From contig JAHNZQ020003146.1 of assembly GCA_019155205.2 (NCBI GenBank), positions 1,181,548 through 1,245,547 on the forward strand: a stretch of DNA of 64,000 bases, read 5' to 3'. Below are positions 20,445-30,307 of this stretch, in pieces. Position numbers and translations under genes: made by a program. The notes under the pieces were generated by a model. It worked only from the letters and a program-made list of their open reading frames with translations, was not told the origin of the DNA and ran no database searches. Each line of letters starts with the position of its first letter. Within the stretch, counting starts at the first letter, position 1. Source of the stretch: Gracilaria vermiculophylla (Eukaryota; Rhodophyta; Florideophyceae; Gracilariales; Gracilariaceae).

Positions 20445-21353
20445 ATGCGTCTCGAGCAGCTGTCGCTGTCGCCGCGCACGCTCAGCGCGCTGCGCGCCGC
20501 CGGCGAGTCGGTCGAGTCGCTGCTGTGCCACCCTGCCGGCCGATCTCACGCCGCGCTCCCGCCCCCCGTTCTGCAGCACGCGCTGCGCGCTCTTCACCGC
20601 CTTGCCGCCCGGCCATCGCCGCCGCCGTCGCCGCTGCCGCCCGTTCGCAGCGGCAGCCCCCTCTTCGACGCCAACGTCGGCCTGCCCTCGCGCACCGTCA
20701 TCCAGCTCAGCGCGCCCTCGCGCGCCGGCAAGACGCTCATGTGCGTCACCCTCGCCGCCGCTGTTCTTCGCCACGGCCACCACGTCGTGTGGCTCGATTC
20801 CTGTGCCGGCCGCTGGCAGGTGCGAGCGGCCGTTGCGCGCTGGGCGTCTCCCGCCCGCCTCACTGTCGTTCCCGTCAGCAGTGTTTCCGACGCGCTTCGC
20901 GAGCTCACGCGCCTCGTCGCGCAGCTTCACCCGCTGTCGCCTGCCCCCAACCCTCGCTTGCTTGTCTTTGATTCGCCGGCCTCGCTGCTGGCCCCGATTC
21001 TCGGCCTCAAGGCGCCCACCGGCTGGAGCGGCCACACCGCCATGCAGCACCTGGCCGTCAGTATCAACCACTTCATTACGCTGTCGGCCGCAACCGTTCT
21101 GCTCACCAACAGAGTCGTGGATGGCGCTTCTCGCCCCGCTCTGGGCAACATCTGGAGCGCGTTTGTCGATGTGCAACTTTTTTTGCAGCGCGTCGAAACA
21201 GATGAACACCGTGTGGAGATTCGAACAAGCGCAACTTCGAAACGAGCCGCATCTAGCACCTTCTCAGTCCTCATCACTGACGACGGCATTTGCGATAACG
21301 ACATTGAGCGCACGCAAAGCACACAGCAATCACCGTCATTGCAAGCGCCTTAG
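20445..21353 (+). CDS. RAD51D-like recombinase paralogue
   Basis: A 302-residue RecA/RAD51-superfamily protein, closest in layout to RAD51D, which supports RAD51 filament assembly in homologous recombination. The N-terminal helical domain (LSLSPRTLSALRAAGESVESLL) resembles the RAD51D N-terminus. Then comes LFDANVGLPSRTVIQLSAPSRAGKTLMC, the Walker A region. Walker B is PRLLVFDSP, and VLLTNRVVD sits at the place of the RecA TNH-type segment. The phosphate loop reads APSRAGKT, so the first Gly of GxxxxGKT is Ala. The length fits RAD51D (328 in human). ATG 20445 is preferred because upstream codons fall in the GC-rich promoter. The stop lies 28 bp from that of the convergent fructokinase gene. 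Confidence 0.8.
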   Translation: MRLEQLSLSPRTLSALRAAGESVESLLCHPAGRSHAALPPPVLQHALRALHRLAARPSPPPSPLPPVRSGSPLFDANVGLPSRTVIQLSAPSRAGKTLMCVTLAAAVLRHGHHVVWLDSCAGRWQVRAAVARWASPARLTVVPVSSVSDALRELTRLVAQLHPLSPAPNPRLLVFDSPASLLAPILGLKAPTGWSGHTAMQHLAVSINHFITLSAATVLLTNRVVDGASRPALGNIWSAFVDVQLFLQRVETDEHRVEIRTSATSKRAASSTFSVLITDDGICDNDIERTQSTQQSPSLQAP

Positions 21354-21381
21354 CAACGCTGCACTCATGACGCACATCACT

Positions 21382-22422
21382 TCATTTTATTCCAAGCGCC
21401 GCCCGCCGCGCAAGCTCCAAGGCGCCAATGATGCCCATGTCGTTGCCGAACTTACTGGGCACAATATACTTGTCGATGTCTTTGGTCAGTCTATCGATGG
21501 AAAGATAATCATTGTTGATTTGCACGAAATGTTGTCGGATCTTGTCGAAAAGTGAGCTTCGTTTCATTACTCCGCCAGATAAAACGATAACATGGGGCGA
21601 TGCAATCATGCATATAGAGTAGCACAGCTGCGCAAGGTAGTACGCGACATCATCCCACGCTGGATGTTCATCAGACACGGACGCTAGATTGCTGGGCTCG
21701 ACTCCGGCACGGTCGGCGCAAGCTTTGGCGCTGGCCAAGGATTCGACGGAACCGGGCTGATCAGTGAGCCACCCCTGATAGTGGTCATGATCCCTCTTGA
21801 GTGGCATGATATGGCCCGCTTCCGGGTGCACGAGACCGTGAATGGGATTGCCATGCACGACCATTCCGACGCCAATACCGGTGCCTACAGTGACGTAGGC
21901 GCAGCTATCGCCGGTGTGGTTTCCATAACGAAGTTCTGCGACAGCAGGCGCGTTCACGTCTGTGTCGAACCCGATAGGGACATCAAACTCGTTGAAGAAG
22001 GACAAAAGGTCTGTGTATCTCCAGCCCGGCTTATTTGTGGAGGTGACGTAGCCATACGTAGGGGATGCGCGATCGAGGTCCAACGGACCAAACGAGGCGA
22101 TGCCGAGCGAAGCGAATGGAGCATGTGTGCGAAGGAAGCGCACAATGTGCAAAAGGGTGGTGTGAGGATCGGTGGTAGGCACCTCGGTGGAGTCGACCAA
22201 CTTGGTGGGCTCGTCGGAGAAGGCCAATGCGGCGCGACACGTGGTGCCGCCGAGCTCAACGGCTGCGAGGAGGGAATTGGGCGGTAGCTGCACGCGATGA
22301 GCTGGAGCGGAGGAGAGGCGGCGCGCTTTGCGGTGGTGGTAGAGGTGGGTGAGCGCGGCGCCTGACACAAAGGCGGCGGCGAGCGCCGCGCCGCGCCAAG
22401 CCGGAGTGGAGAGGGAGTGCAT
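21382..22422 (-). CDS. ROK-family fructokinase-type sugar kinase
   Basis: This 346-residue ROK-family kinase probably phosphorylates fructose or another hexose with ATP. The ATP-site motif VELGGTTCRAAL has the Glu typical of fructokinases, and the catalytic Asp sits in GFDTDVNAPAVAE. VGTGIGVGMV and HPEAGHI also match bacterial ScrK-type enzymes. The family's structural zinc site has Cys residues after HPE-GH, but here the segment is HYQGWLTDQPGSVESL with no Cys, so zinc binding appears lost. An Ala-rich hydrophobic stretch (residues 11-27) followed by HHRKARR may be a membrane anchor or organelle presequence. ATG 22422 is the first ATG; upstream codons are non-ATG. It is divergent from phosphomannomutase. 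Confidence 0.85.
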   Translation of the reverse strand: MHSLSTPAWRGAALAAAFVSGAALTHLYHHRKARRLSSAPAHRVQLPPNSLLAAVELGGTTCRAALAFSDEPTKLVDSTEVPTTDPHTTLLHIVRFLRTHAPFASLGIASFGPLDLDRASPTYGYVTSTNKPGWRYTDLLSFFNEFDVPIGFDTDVNAPAVAELRYGNHTGDSCAYVTVGTGIGVGMVVHGNPIHGLVHPEAGHIMPLKRDHDHYQGWLTDQPGSVESLASAKACADRAGVEPSNLASVSDEHPAWDDVAYYLAQLCYSICMIASPHVIVLSGGVMKRSSLFDKIRQHFVQINNDYLSIDRLTKDIDKYIVPSKFGNDMGIIGALELARRAALGIK

Positions 22423-22964
22423 GGAGGCAGTGAGGGCAGGGCAGGGTGGGGCGACAGCGTACAAGAAGGGTGCGAGGCGGCGGGAGGGGCGCAAGGTGGC
22501 GGTGGGGGCGACGGTGACGAGGTGCCGGGATGAGAGGCGTGCAACGAACGGCAGTTGGCGCGATTGCGATGTGATGCGATCGGCGGCATACCGAATCGGC
22601 GGTGTACAGGATCAGCGCAACGCGCCGTGACGGCGGCGCAGCGAAACGATTGGTGCGCCATGCGCGTCACAAACGATGGGCGTGCTGACACTCGGCGCGA
22701 AGGCTCAACGGTGCGCAGAGGGGGCTGCTTGTGGACGGACAAGCCGTGCGCGTGCCACGCCACTTGGCAGCCGCCAAGTGGCGCTGCACCGCGGTCACGC
22801 CGGTGCTGTGCTCCAATAGCGTTGCGCGCGCGCGCGATGCTTGCCGCCCACGCACAAGTGCTCGCCGCCTTGCGCTTTGCTTACTTTGCGGTGTCTGCCC
22901 GCGTCTGTTCCGCCGTCGCCGAGCGCCGCGTGTTGCGCTTCTTCCCCTCTTCGCACGGTACCAG
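22423..22964. promoter_or_regulatory. Divergent promoter of fructokinase and phosphomannomutase, with a 10-bp hairpin
   Basis: About 540 bp separate the two start codons. At 22759-22782 there is a perfect inverted repeat, GCCACTTGGC, four bases, then GCCAAGTGGC. It could be a symmetric protein-binding site or an RNA hairpin in a leader. The regulatory role is inference. The rest is GC-rich without other recognised elements. Confidence 0.5.
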
Positions 22965-23804
22965 ATGGATGTCTCCGATAATCGCGCGCAGGATGTCATC
23001 GCCCTTTTCGACGTCGATGGCACGCTCACGTTGCCGCGTCTCGTACGTGATCAACTCCCCGTTGTGTGCTACACTGCAACGCTGGCGGCGCTCCTTTCGT
23101 ACTGACTGTATCGTGCTTTGGCGTGCGCGAAGACTGCCACAAAGGAGATGATCGAGTTCCTGGCCGAGCTGCGCAAGTCGGTCATCATCGGCATGGTGGG
23201 CGGCTCGGACCTTAAAAAGCAGAAAGAGCAACTGGGAGACGGTGTGCTCGATATGTTCGACTACACTTTCTCCGAGAACGGGCTGGTGGCGTACAAGGGC
23301 ACAGAGCTTATCGCCGAGGCTAGCATCACTGCTCACCTAGGCGAACAGCGTCTGCAAAAACTGATCAACTTCTGTTTGCGCTACATTTCGGAGCTGCAAA
23401 TTCCCGTCAAGCGTGGTACCTTCATCGAGTTCCGAAAGGGCATGCTCAACGTGTCGCCCATCGGCAGGAACTGCAGCCAGAAGGAGCGATGTGAGTTTGA
23501 GGTGTACGACAAGCAGGCGCACGTCAGAGAGCAGTTTGTTGAGGTGCTCAAGAAGGAGTTTGCCGATTACAGCCTCACTTTTTCCATCGGCGGACAGATT
23601 TCGTTTGACGTGTTCCCCTCTGGCTGGGACAAGACGTACGCCCTGCAATACGTCGACCACATCAAGCAAATTCACTTCTTTGGCGATAAGACGTATCCCG
23701 GTGGAAATGACTACGAGATATACGAGTCGCCAAGGACGATTGGCCACAGCGTCAAGGACCCGCACGAGACTATGAAAGTGTGCCGCGACCTGTTCTTGTC
23801 GTAG
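22965..23804 (+). CDS. PMM: Phosphomannomutase (one intron)
   Basis: Eukaryotic PMM interconverts mannose-6-phosphate and mannose-1-phosphate for GDP-mannose synthesis in the cytosol. Exon 1 is 22965-23042 and exon 2 is 23133-23804. The 90-nt intron starts GTACGTGA, contains TACTGAC near its 3' end and stops at AG 23132, phase 0. The joined protein is 249 residues, as expected. The HAD catalytic motif FDVDGTLT spans the end of exon 1, and the join gives an N-terminus of the same length as plant PMM. Other family signatures are GGSD, QLGDG, FAENG-like [39 protein letters not shown] and PGGNDYEIY. Exon 2 alone lacks the catalytic Asp pair, so exon 1 is essential. Confidence 0.95.
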
Positions 23805-24171
23805 CGCCCTGGTCGCGCTCCATCTGCGACGCGGCGCCTTTTTTGGTCAGTGCTTATGAGACGAAGGCGCTGTTGCTCATGTTTCAAACGTACTTGATGC
23901 ATGCCGAGAGTAGTAAACGATTTTTAAATTTTCGCCTGTACACCCGCCTGTCTCTGTGCTGACGTCACACCCCCCGCCCTGTCAAACGAACGTGCATTCG
24001 AATTCAGCTTCGCTGCATCTCTGCCGCTTCACTTCCCACAGCGCTCGTCGTCCGCACGCCAAACGCCCACCATCGACTTTGGCCACCACTTCGCTTCTTC
24101 CACAGCCTGCGATCGTTTTTCCACAGCTGCAGCCTCAACGACTGCTGTCACCGTGCCTCGAAAAGCGCCCA

Positions 24172-26115
24172 ATGCCTCAAGTCGACCACCCCACTCTTCC
24201 TCCATCGCAGCCAACTGCGGCGGTGCGCCCCACCCCACCAGTTTCTGAGCTGAACCCAGCACACACCCATTCTGAAACTGGAAGACAGCCGATCATTCAT
24301 TACAACTCCCTCAGTGTTGATTGTCGTCCACCGCATGCCGCTCACTCCATACGCGGTACGCTGCAGATTGTCGAACACGACCTGGGCGCCAAACACGATC
24401 TGTGGAATATACAAGTATATTTCATATGGCGTCCGAGGGGCACCGAACATGAGCACGACAAAGAGAGCGCCATACACCCTGAGCGCGTCAAGCCTATCAA
24501 GGTTTCCGTTGATGAATTTCTTACCATTCGCTCTCAATTCACTCTCCCGCTTCCAACCCTCACCATTCACCTCAACGGGGCCCGCCCTCTGGGTGATTTC
24601 TTTTTTCCAAATGGTCCTGATGCCGCTATGAAATTCTTTCATACTCTGCGCGACCATGTGCAAACTCTTGAGATGAGCGATTCGTATCGGCCGGGCGACT
24701 TGTATGCCGTTGAAAAGAAGAACCGCATGCGTCGTGTCGCCCCTTCCCTCAAGTATGCCGATGACGGCGATCACGGGGAAGACTTTACCGATTTGTTCAA
24801 CGATCTGAGCATCGGAAACAGATCGCTCCGAAGGCATGGTGCCCCAGCACGTGATAGGGCTGAGAATGCACGGGAGGACCTTGGGATCACGCTTCTTTCG
24901 CACTTTGCGCGCATTACTCAAGCAGCGCGCGAACTCGGCGATGGGATTTCTACCTTGTTGGATGAAGAGAAACGAGTAAAAGAACAGCAGCGTAGAGAAA
25001 GAGAAAGCGCCGCTCGTCGTCGCGCGCTCGACATATATGCCGAAGTTGTTGCGAGCTCCAGTGAAGAACAAGAGTTGCCGCGCCGTTTAGCACTCGATGA
25101 ACCCCGCGGTGCCCCGGTTAGCGTGTCTGCATGGATGGATTCGCTTGATGAAAAAGGTAAGTTAAAAGATATTGAAGTAATGAAGCGAGCCATCTTTGCT
25201 GGGGGTATTGAGAGCGATGCGCGACGTGAATTGTGGCCGTTTGTACTTGGCTTTTATGCCTGGGACTCAAGCTCTGAGCAACGTTCGGAGCTTCTAGACA
25301 AAAAGCGTGCAGAGTATGATGGAATGAAGCGTCAGTGGGAGGCATTGCGTTCTTCTGCAAAGGCTGATGAGGAAAAATCCCTTCAGGATGATCCAAACGC
25401 AGTTTCTGTCGATCGACGACAAAGGGTGAGCACACAGCACGCCAATTATCTTGAAACCGAAGAGCAAATAATGAAAGATATCATTCGTACTGATCGCAGT
25501 GTCGATTTCTTTGAGCAGGATGATTCTGAAGGTACCATGGTGATGGGAACGATCCTGAACGTATATGCTGAATACGACAACACAATTACATATTGTCAAG
25601 GGATGTCGGATTTTCTGGCGCCAATTTTATACGTGATTGGTATTGAAGAAGAGGCAGTTGTTTTCTGGTGTTTCGAGTCACTCATGCGCCGTATTGAGGC
25701 CAACTTCAGACATGATCAAAGCGGTATTCGTCGACAGCTTGCAATGCTTAAACGTTTAATGGACGTAGCTGATCCCGAACTTTCAGAATTCTTCAAGCAA
25801 ACGGACCCAGATTATTACACATGCTTCAGATGGATATTGGTTAGATTTAAGAGAGAATTTGCTTTCAATTCCATATGTCGCCTGTGGGAAGCGCTATGGA
25901 GTCGATCGGTTGGAGGAGACGATCTTCACATTTTCGTCGCTGCGGGGCTTCTCATTGCTCAACGCCGAGATATCCTGAAATTGGAGGAAGCGGCTTTCGA
26001 CCAATTGCTTAGATACATCAATGACATGAGCATGCGAATTGATGAAGGTTTTGCTCTGCGAGAGGGGGAAATATGTTTCCTTAAATATGGTGAACACAGT
26101 CATGTCATTTCATAA
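24172..26115 (+). CDS. TBC-domain Rab GTPase-activating protein (TBC1D15/GYP7-like)
   Basis: A 647-residue RabGAP. The N-terminal part (about residues 60-190) resembles the region before the TBC domain in TBC1D15/GYP7 proteins, including WNIQVYFIWRP and FFFPNGPDAAMKFFHTL. After a charged helical linker (about 260-290) comes the TBC domain (about 340-620), opening with AIFAGGIESDARRELWPFVLG. The arginine finger is in IMKDIIRTDRSVDFF, the glutamine finger in TYCQGMSDFLAPILYV, and the end has RRDILKLEEAAFDQLL. Both catalytic fingers are present, so it should be an active GAP in vesicle traffic; the target Rab is unknown. ATG 24172 is the first ATG in a frame that is open further upstream. Confidence 0.92.
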   Translation: MPQVDHPTLPPSQPTAAVRPTPPVSELNPAHTHSETGRQPIIHYNSLSVDCRPPHAAHSIRGTLQIVEHDLGAKHDLWNIQVYFIWRPRGTEHEHDKESAIHPERVKPIKVSVDEFLTIRSQFTLPLPTLTIHLNGARPLGDFFFPNGPDAAMKFFHTLRDHVQTLEMSDSYRPGDLYAVEKKNRMRRVAPSLKYADDGDHGEDFTDLFNDLSIGNRSLRRHGAPARDRAENAREDLGITLLSHFARITQAARELGDGISTLLDEEKRVKEQQRRERESAARRRALDIYAEVVASSSEEQELPRRLALDEPRGAPVSVSAWMDSLDEKGKLKDIEVMKRAIFAGGIESDARRELWPFVLGFYAWDSSSEQRSELLDKKRAEYDGMKRQWEALRSSAKADEEKSLQDDPNAVSVDRRQRVSTQHANYLETEEQIMKDIIRTDRSVDFFEQDDSEGTMVMGTILNVYAEYDNTITYCQGMSDFLAPILYVIGIEEEAVVFWCFESLMRRIEANFRHDQSGIRRQLAMLKRLMDVADPELSEFFKQTDPDYYTCFRWILVRFKREFAFNSICRLWEALWSRSVGGDDLHIFVAAGLLIAQRRDILKLEEAAFDQLLRYINDMSMRIDEGFALREGEICFLKYGEHSHVIS

Positions 26116-26208
26116 ATGTAGCTAACTTGAACAACTCAAACCATAGTGAATTGGTGGTTATGTAAGACGTCGGGGAATTTGGGCGAAAGATATAGGTATT
26201 TGTTTGGA

Positions 26209-26859
26209 TCAGGAATGTAATGTAGAAAACGAGAAGGCCACTTTCCCCTTAAATATATCTCCCAGTTCCGTGGCGAGTCGATCCGCAAGGGAGTGACCAT
26301 CTCGGGTGCTTACCCACTGACTTAATCTCGGATTCCACGCATATCGCCATGGACCCGATGATGGGGAGCTTAGCCAGATTTGTCTGTTTGGCGTCTGCGT
26401 GTTTAGAACATATGTGCCATGGTCGCCCAGTGAAACAGTTAGCACTCCCTGGCTGAATTCGACGTCGAAATCATCAGAGCAGCTAACTGAATCCAAGCTC
26501 AGGTTGGATATAACTTCGCTTATGGTTTCAAGCGACGCTTCGGCAGTGGCAGAGAACTCGTGCTCAGGCCATTCCTCATTCATTACGTCTTTCAGAAAAG
26601 AGTCGGAAGACAGTCCTCGGACTAAAGAAATGTGTTTGTTTCCCAGGCTTGAAACAACTGACTTATCCATCCAGGACTTCAACGGATACCTGCTGTTTAC
26701 AGAAGTTTGAATGTTCATCTGAGAGTATGGGATAGAAACCAGAGCTTTTGCGAAAGCGCTGAAGGCTATGCTTCGGTGTTGTAATCGGCTACATCGTATA
26801 AAGCCCAGTTCATACATTCGAACCACGTTGAGGGCTTTCTGCGAAGATCTTGAGAGCAT
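26209..26859 (-). CDS. FXN: Frataxin, mitochondrial
   Basis: Frataxin modulates the mitochondrial cysteine desulfurase complex in iron-sulfur cluster assembly. The C-terminal 110 residues carry the family signature almost unchanged: GVLTVSLGDHGTYVLN, QTPNRQIWLSSPSSGP, WRYAWN and SLADRLATEL. An acidic helix precedes these (SLETISEVISNLSLDSV). The N-terminal part of about 100 residues is basic and Ser/Arg-rich and fits a mitochondrial presequence. ATG 26859 gives 216 residues; the frame is open a few codons upstream without an ATG, so an additional 5' exon cannot be excluded. It is convergent with the TBC gene, with 93 bp between stops. Confidence 0.94.
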   Translation of the reverse strand: MLSRSSQKALNVVRMYELGFIRCSRLQHRSIAFSAFAKALVSIPYSQMNIQTSVNSRYPLKSWMDKSVVSSLGNKHISLVRGLSSDSFLKDVMNEEWPEHEFSATAEASLETISEVISNLSLDSVSCSDDFDVEFSQGVLTVSLGDHGTYVLNTQTPNRQIWLSSPSSGPWRYAWNPRLSQWVSTRDGHSLADRLATELGDIFKGKVAFSFSTLHS

Positions 26860-29023
26860 GCTGCTTAACAGTTCCAAGGCAGGATCCGGCAATAAGCCTT
26901 CAAACTATTCCAAGCTTCCTGATTAGCTGATCCTCTTGCGATGACGTGATCGCGACAATGTACCTATCCACTTCGTTACCTGTTGCGGAGGGATTGCTAT
27001 TACTCGAGACAGCGGCATGATCCGTCTCGCTGAACTGCACAGTAACAGGGTTACAGTGTATCGGGATGCACTGACACTTTGTAATTTTAGTACGGTGCAT
27101 TGTAGGCGAACAAAAAACCTGCTGGCCGTTAATTTCTCACCTCCCACCCCCCGCCTTCTCGAGCCGTTTACGTGTTCGCGTTCTCGGAAAATAGCTCAAG
27201 GCTCTCGCATCAACGCAAAAACGTGATGCTCAAACTCGTCTTTCAAAAGTTTTAGGTTTACCCCATTTTTCGTCGAACCTTCATGCGCAGCTATCAATGT
27301 CTTTTCTACAATGATTCTATGTGCAATTGTTCTCAAATATGCATTTCTTGGGGCAGACACCCAAAAGCTCAGTTGTTCTTCCGACTTCGATCACATAAAC
27401 TCTTCCACTTGCAATTCGAGGGGATCAATTAGAGCCACGAACTGAAAACCTATTAACGTCCAGAGTTTGTGATTGTTGTTGCAGCCAATAAAGACAACTT
27501 CCAAGACATCGAGAACGATGTACACGTTAAAGATCCCCATCAAAAGATGAATTTCTTCAATCAGCTCGAACATAACAAAATGGCTATATTGAGAAGAAAT
27601 TAGAGCTTGCCAGAAGGGTTCAGAAACAACCCCGCAGGGCACTTATTTCTCTTCGATGCCTTTTTGTTGCTCGCTGTTTGTGTTTAAATGTCGATCAAAT
27701 GCGATTTCTGATAGTCGTATACACTTCGTAATTACTTGTTAATATTTGCGATTGAAACTACCTTCTCTCTCAAACAATCTTTTGAACTGTTTCATTCTAT
27801 CATAAAAAGAGACATTCGCTCCTAAGAATCAAGCTCAGTAGGAAACCCAAGAGTTAAGTTGCACAGCTAACCAATGCAAGCCCACTGAATTGAAAATTTT
27901 TCTTTCCCCTCGACGCTTTTTGTCGTTCATGAAATGTAGTTCTTCTATGTTTTCAAATTATTGGTCGAGACTACACAAAATATGTTTCCTTACCATGAAG
28001 GCCAGGGTGTTTTCCGGTGCTATGTCCACTTCTATTTTTTTGAAGACATCAATTCTATTTTGGAGGACTACAGAAGACGATTATAGTAGATATCTTTTCT
28101 AAAGAGGTCGCCAGAACCTCTAACCGTCAGATTGTTCAGTCAAAAACCGGAACAACACATGTTACTTGTCTGCATTGGGTGGGGAAAGGCCATCATTTTT
28201 CCCCAACAAGACAACACGTACACTAGACAAAACGCACACGAGACCAAGAGCATGTGAGACAGAACTCACCACGTATGTTGGCTTGAAATAGAAACGCCCT
28301 TTCCTTACTCTCGGAAAACAAGAAGTTACATAATGTTGCCCACTGTGCCGTTCTCCTTGGACTGCAGGCAAATGCGTGCCAAAGAACCTGCTGACCCGTC
28401 CAGCAAATGAGAATTCGACAGAAGCGGAAGACTTGAAACCAGTTGACAGCAATTCTTATGTGGCAGTAAATAGCTGTGGCCCACAATAAAGAAAAAAATT
28501 TAAAAGGCTTTTAGAATCATAAAACCAAGTTCTTTGCATCACAAGTGATATTCACCCTCCACATCGGGATCTTAATGTTTAACCATTAGAATCTGAGAAA
28601 CAGAAGTCAAACTTACGACCGGTCCACATGGCGAGAAACTGTTGATGTATTGGATTGTATTGATGTGGGTTTTCCGCGCACACATCTCATGGAATACCCC
28701 GGTGTAAGGTGCCTGCCGATGAGCGGGTCGTGTATGACTTTTCATATTCGACTTCAAAGAGCAAAGGCGAAGTTAAACGACAAAATGGAGCTGTCCACAG
28801 ATACAAAACACGTGATACAAAAATAGAGAGCTTGGAACACTTTATAATATAAATGAGCTCGTTGTGAGTCGTGAGGGCGTCAGTGAAACGTGCTCTCTGT
28901 TCTTATGCTTCATCCTCATGCTGACAAGTCGATCCCTTGCTTGCTTCGGTCGATTGCGGACCAATTCTTATTTGGCCATTCGTATTATTCATCAACGCAA
29001 TATCTGATTGCGAATCGTATAAT
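26860..29023. other. AT-rich intergenic region with possible unresolved exons on the minus strand
   Basis: About 2.2 kb without a gene I can build. Coding-like minus-strand pieces exist: about 28757-28617 (ATG start and a GTAAGT donor), about 28480-28330 (two competing frames), about 28068-27993 (starting after a TAG acceptor, with a GTAAGG donor), and 27642-27391 (83 codons). None has a recognisable domain and the junctions do not give one consistent frame, so I list no CDS. Confidence 0.3.
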
Positions 29024-30307
29024 TCACGAATCGGGTTGCTCTGAAGAACGAATATCGTTCGTGTGACCAGAAGACACATCCGGGCTAGCTGGCACAGAGT
29101 TTTCCTGTCGACTGCTTCTCCATCGAAACACAGGCTTAAAAACAATTGGAGCTAAAATTGTTGGAACAAGAATACCCCAGGTGGTCGCGGCATACATTCT
29201 TTGAGAAAGAAGCCCCGAAGCTTGTGCTTGAGAAGCTATGAGAAATCCAAACTCCCCCCTCCCTAACATGGCGATGGCTGTCGCGATTCCGTCAACTTTG
29301 TTGGGAAACAGACCTAACCCGCACATCATCTTTCCAAAAACACTCGACATTGCCAGCAAAGCCCCAAGCCCAATGGCGCTTTTGGAAAATAGCTCCTTCA
29401 AAGGAATGACGAACCCAATGGTAGCTGCAAAAAAGAGAATAGATAACCACTCAATATAGATGGCTGCCGAACGTTTCCATGGGTCTCTCGCGATAGATGG
29501 TGGAATTTGTGCAAAAGCGATGCCGACCAGGTAACCTCCGAGTAAGAAGCTCGTTCTCGCTTTGTAAGCCAAATAAGTTATTGCTATCACTAAGAGCAAA
29601 AGAAGCCACAAGCCAGCTTGTCGGTAGTATCGTTCAGGAAGCCCGGCTTTTATCCACAACGTGGGTAGAAGCAACGGTAGAATATTGGCCAGGGTCGTTG
29701 CCCCTACTATGAAGATCAGCGAGTAGACTACAGGTTGCAAGAGATTCCAAACACTTGGTGCCGGAGCGGCAACAGCCACTACCTGTGACAAAAGTATGAG
29801 ACTTATCACATCGTCGAACACTGCCGCCACAGAGATAAGTTGACCTAGTTTTGTTTCCAGCTCTCCAATTTCTTGTAAAAGTCTAGCTGTCACTCCAAGG
29901 GAAGTTGGAGCAATCGCAGAGCCTACGGCAAAAGCAGTTTTCAAAGAACGTGAGACGTGAAATTCGCCTTCTGTCTCGTGAGTGACGCATATAATCAATA
30001 CAGCCCCGGCGATTGGGAACGCAACACCTAGAAAAGCCACTAATAAAGCTCGTGCAATACTTTTCTTCAAGTCTTCGAGATCTGTACCAAGACCAGCATC
30101 CACGACGCTTAAAAGAATGCCCAGCAAGCCTGCGAGCTGGAGGCCCGAATAAATTGGAACGAAGTTTGCGAGTGGTGGACCCATGAGCGCACCAATGGCA
30201 ATGTACATTACGATCGGTGACGCACCAAGAAAACATGCTATTTCTCCACCGACATATGTACTGGCAAAAAATAATCCTAGGTGTACGAGATCTTTCTCAG
30301 ATTCCAT
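29024..30307 (-). CDS. CPA2-family cation/proton antiporter (Kef/NhaS-like)
   Basis: A 427-residue membrane protein with about 12 hydrophobic helices and no cytosolic nucleotide-binding domain. Family signs are PIVMYIAIGALMGPPLANFVP near the N-terminus, LLGILLSVVDAGLGTDLEDL, the conserved SAIAPTSLGVTARLLQE (the discontinuous-helix region), AAVFDDVISLILL (the ion-site Asp pair) and GLGLFPNKVDGIATAIAMLGRGEFGFLIASQA. These match bacterial and plastid KefB/NhaS-type Na+ or K+/H+ exchangers. The C-terminus after the last helix is short and polar. ATG 30307 is the first ATG, with an in-frame TAA four codons upstream. No clear transit peptide is visible, so the membrane cannot be assigned. Confidence 0.9.
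   Translation of the reverse strand: MESEKDLVHLGLFFASTYVGGEIACFLGASPIVMYIAIGALMGPPLANFVPIYSGLQLAGLLGILLSVVDAGLGTDLEDLKKSIARALLVAFLGVAFPIAGAVLIICVTHETEGEFHVSRSLKTAFAVGSAIAPTSLGVTARLLQEIGELETKLGQLISVAAVFDDVISLILLSQVVAVAAPAPSVWNLLQPVVYSLIFIVGATTLANILPLLLPTLWIKAGLPERYYRQAGLWLLLLLVIAITYLAYKARTSFLLGGYLVGIAFAQIPPSIARDPWKRSAAIYIEWLSILFFAATIGFVIPLKELFSKSAIGLGALLAMSSVFGKMMCGLGLFPNKVDGIATAIAMLGRGEFGFLIASQAQASGLLSQRMYAATTWGILVPTILAPIVFKPVFRWRSSRQENSVPASPDVSSGHTNDIRSSEQPDS

Noticed and set aside
20173..21555. Long plus-strand frame of 460 codons and the antisense 321-codon frame across the RAD51D-like gene
   Set aside because: Arg/Ala/Pro-rich composition typical of shadow frames in GC-rich DNA; the RAD51D-like frame has the real motifs.
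29024..29145. Alternative-frame tail of the antiporter (to about 28903)
   Set aside because: The composition is coding-like but no intron or slip site joins it to the antiporter frame, which has a plausible natural end.
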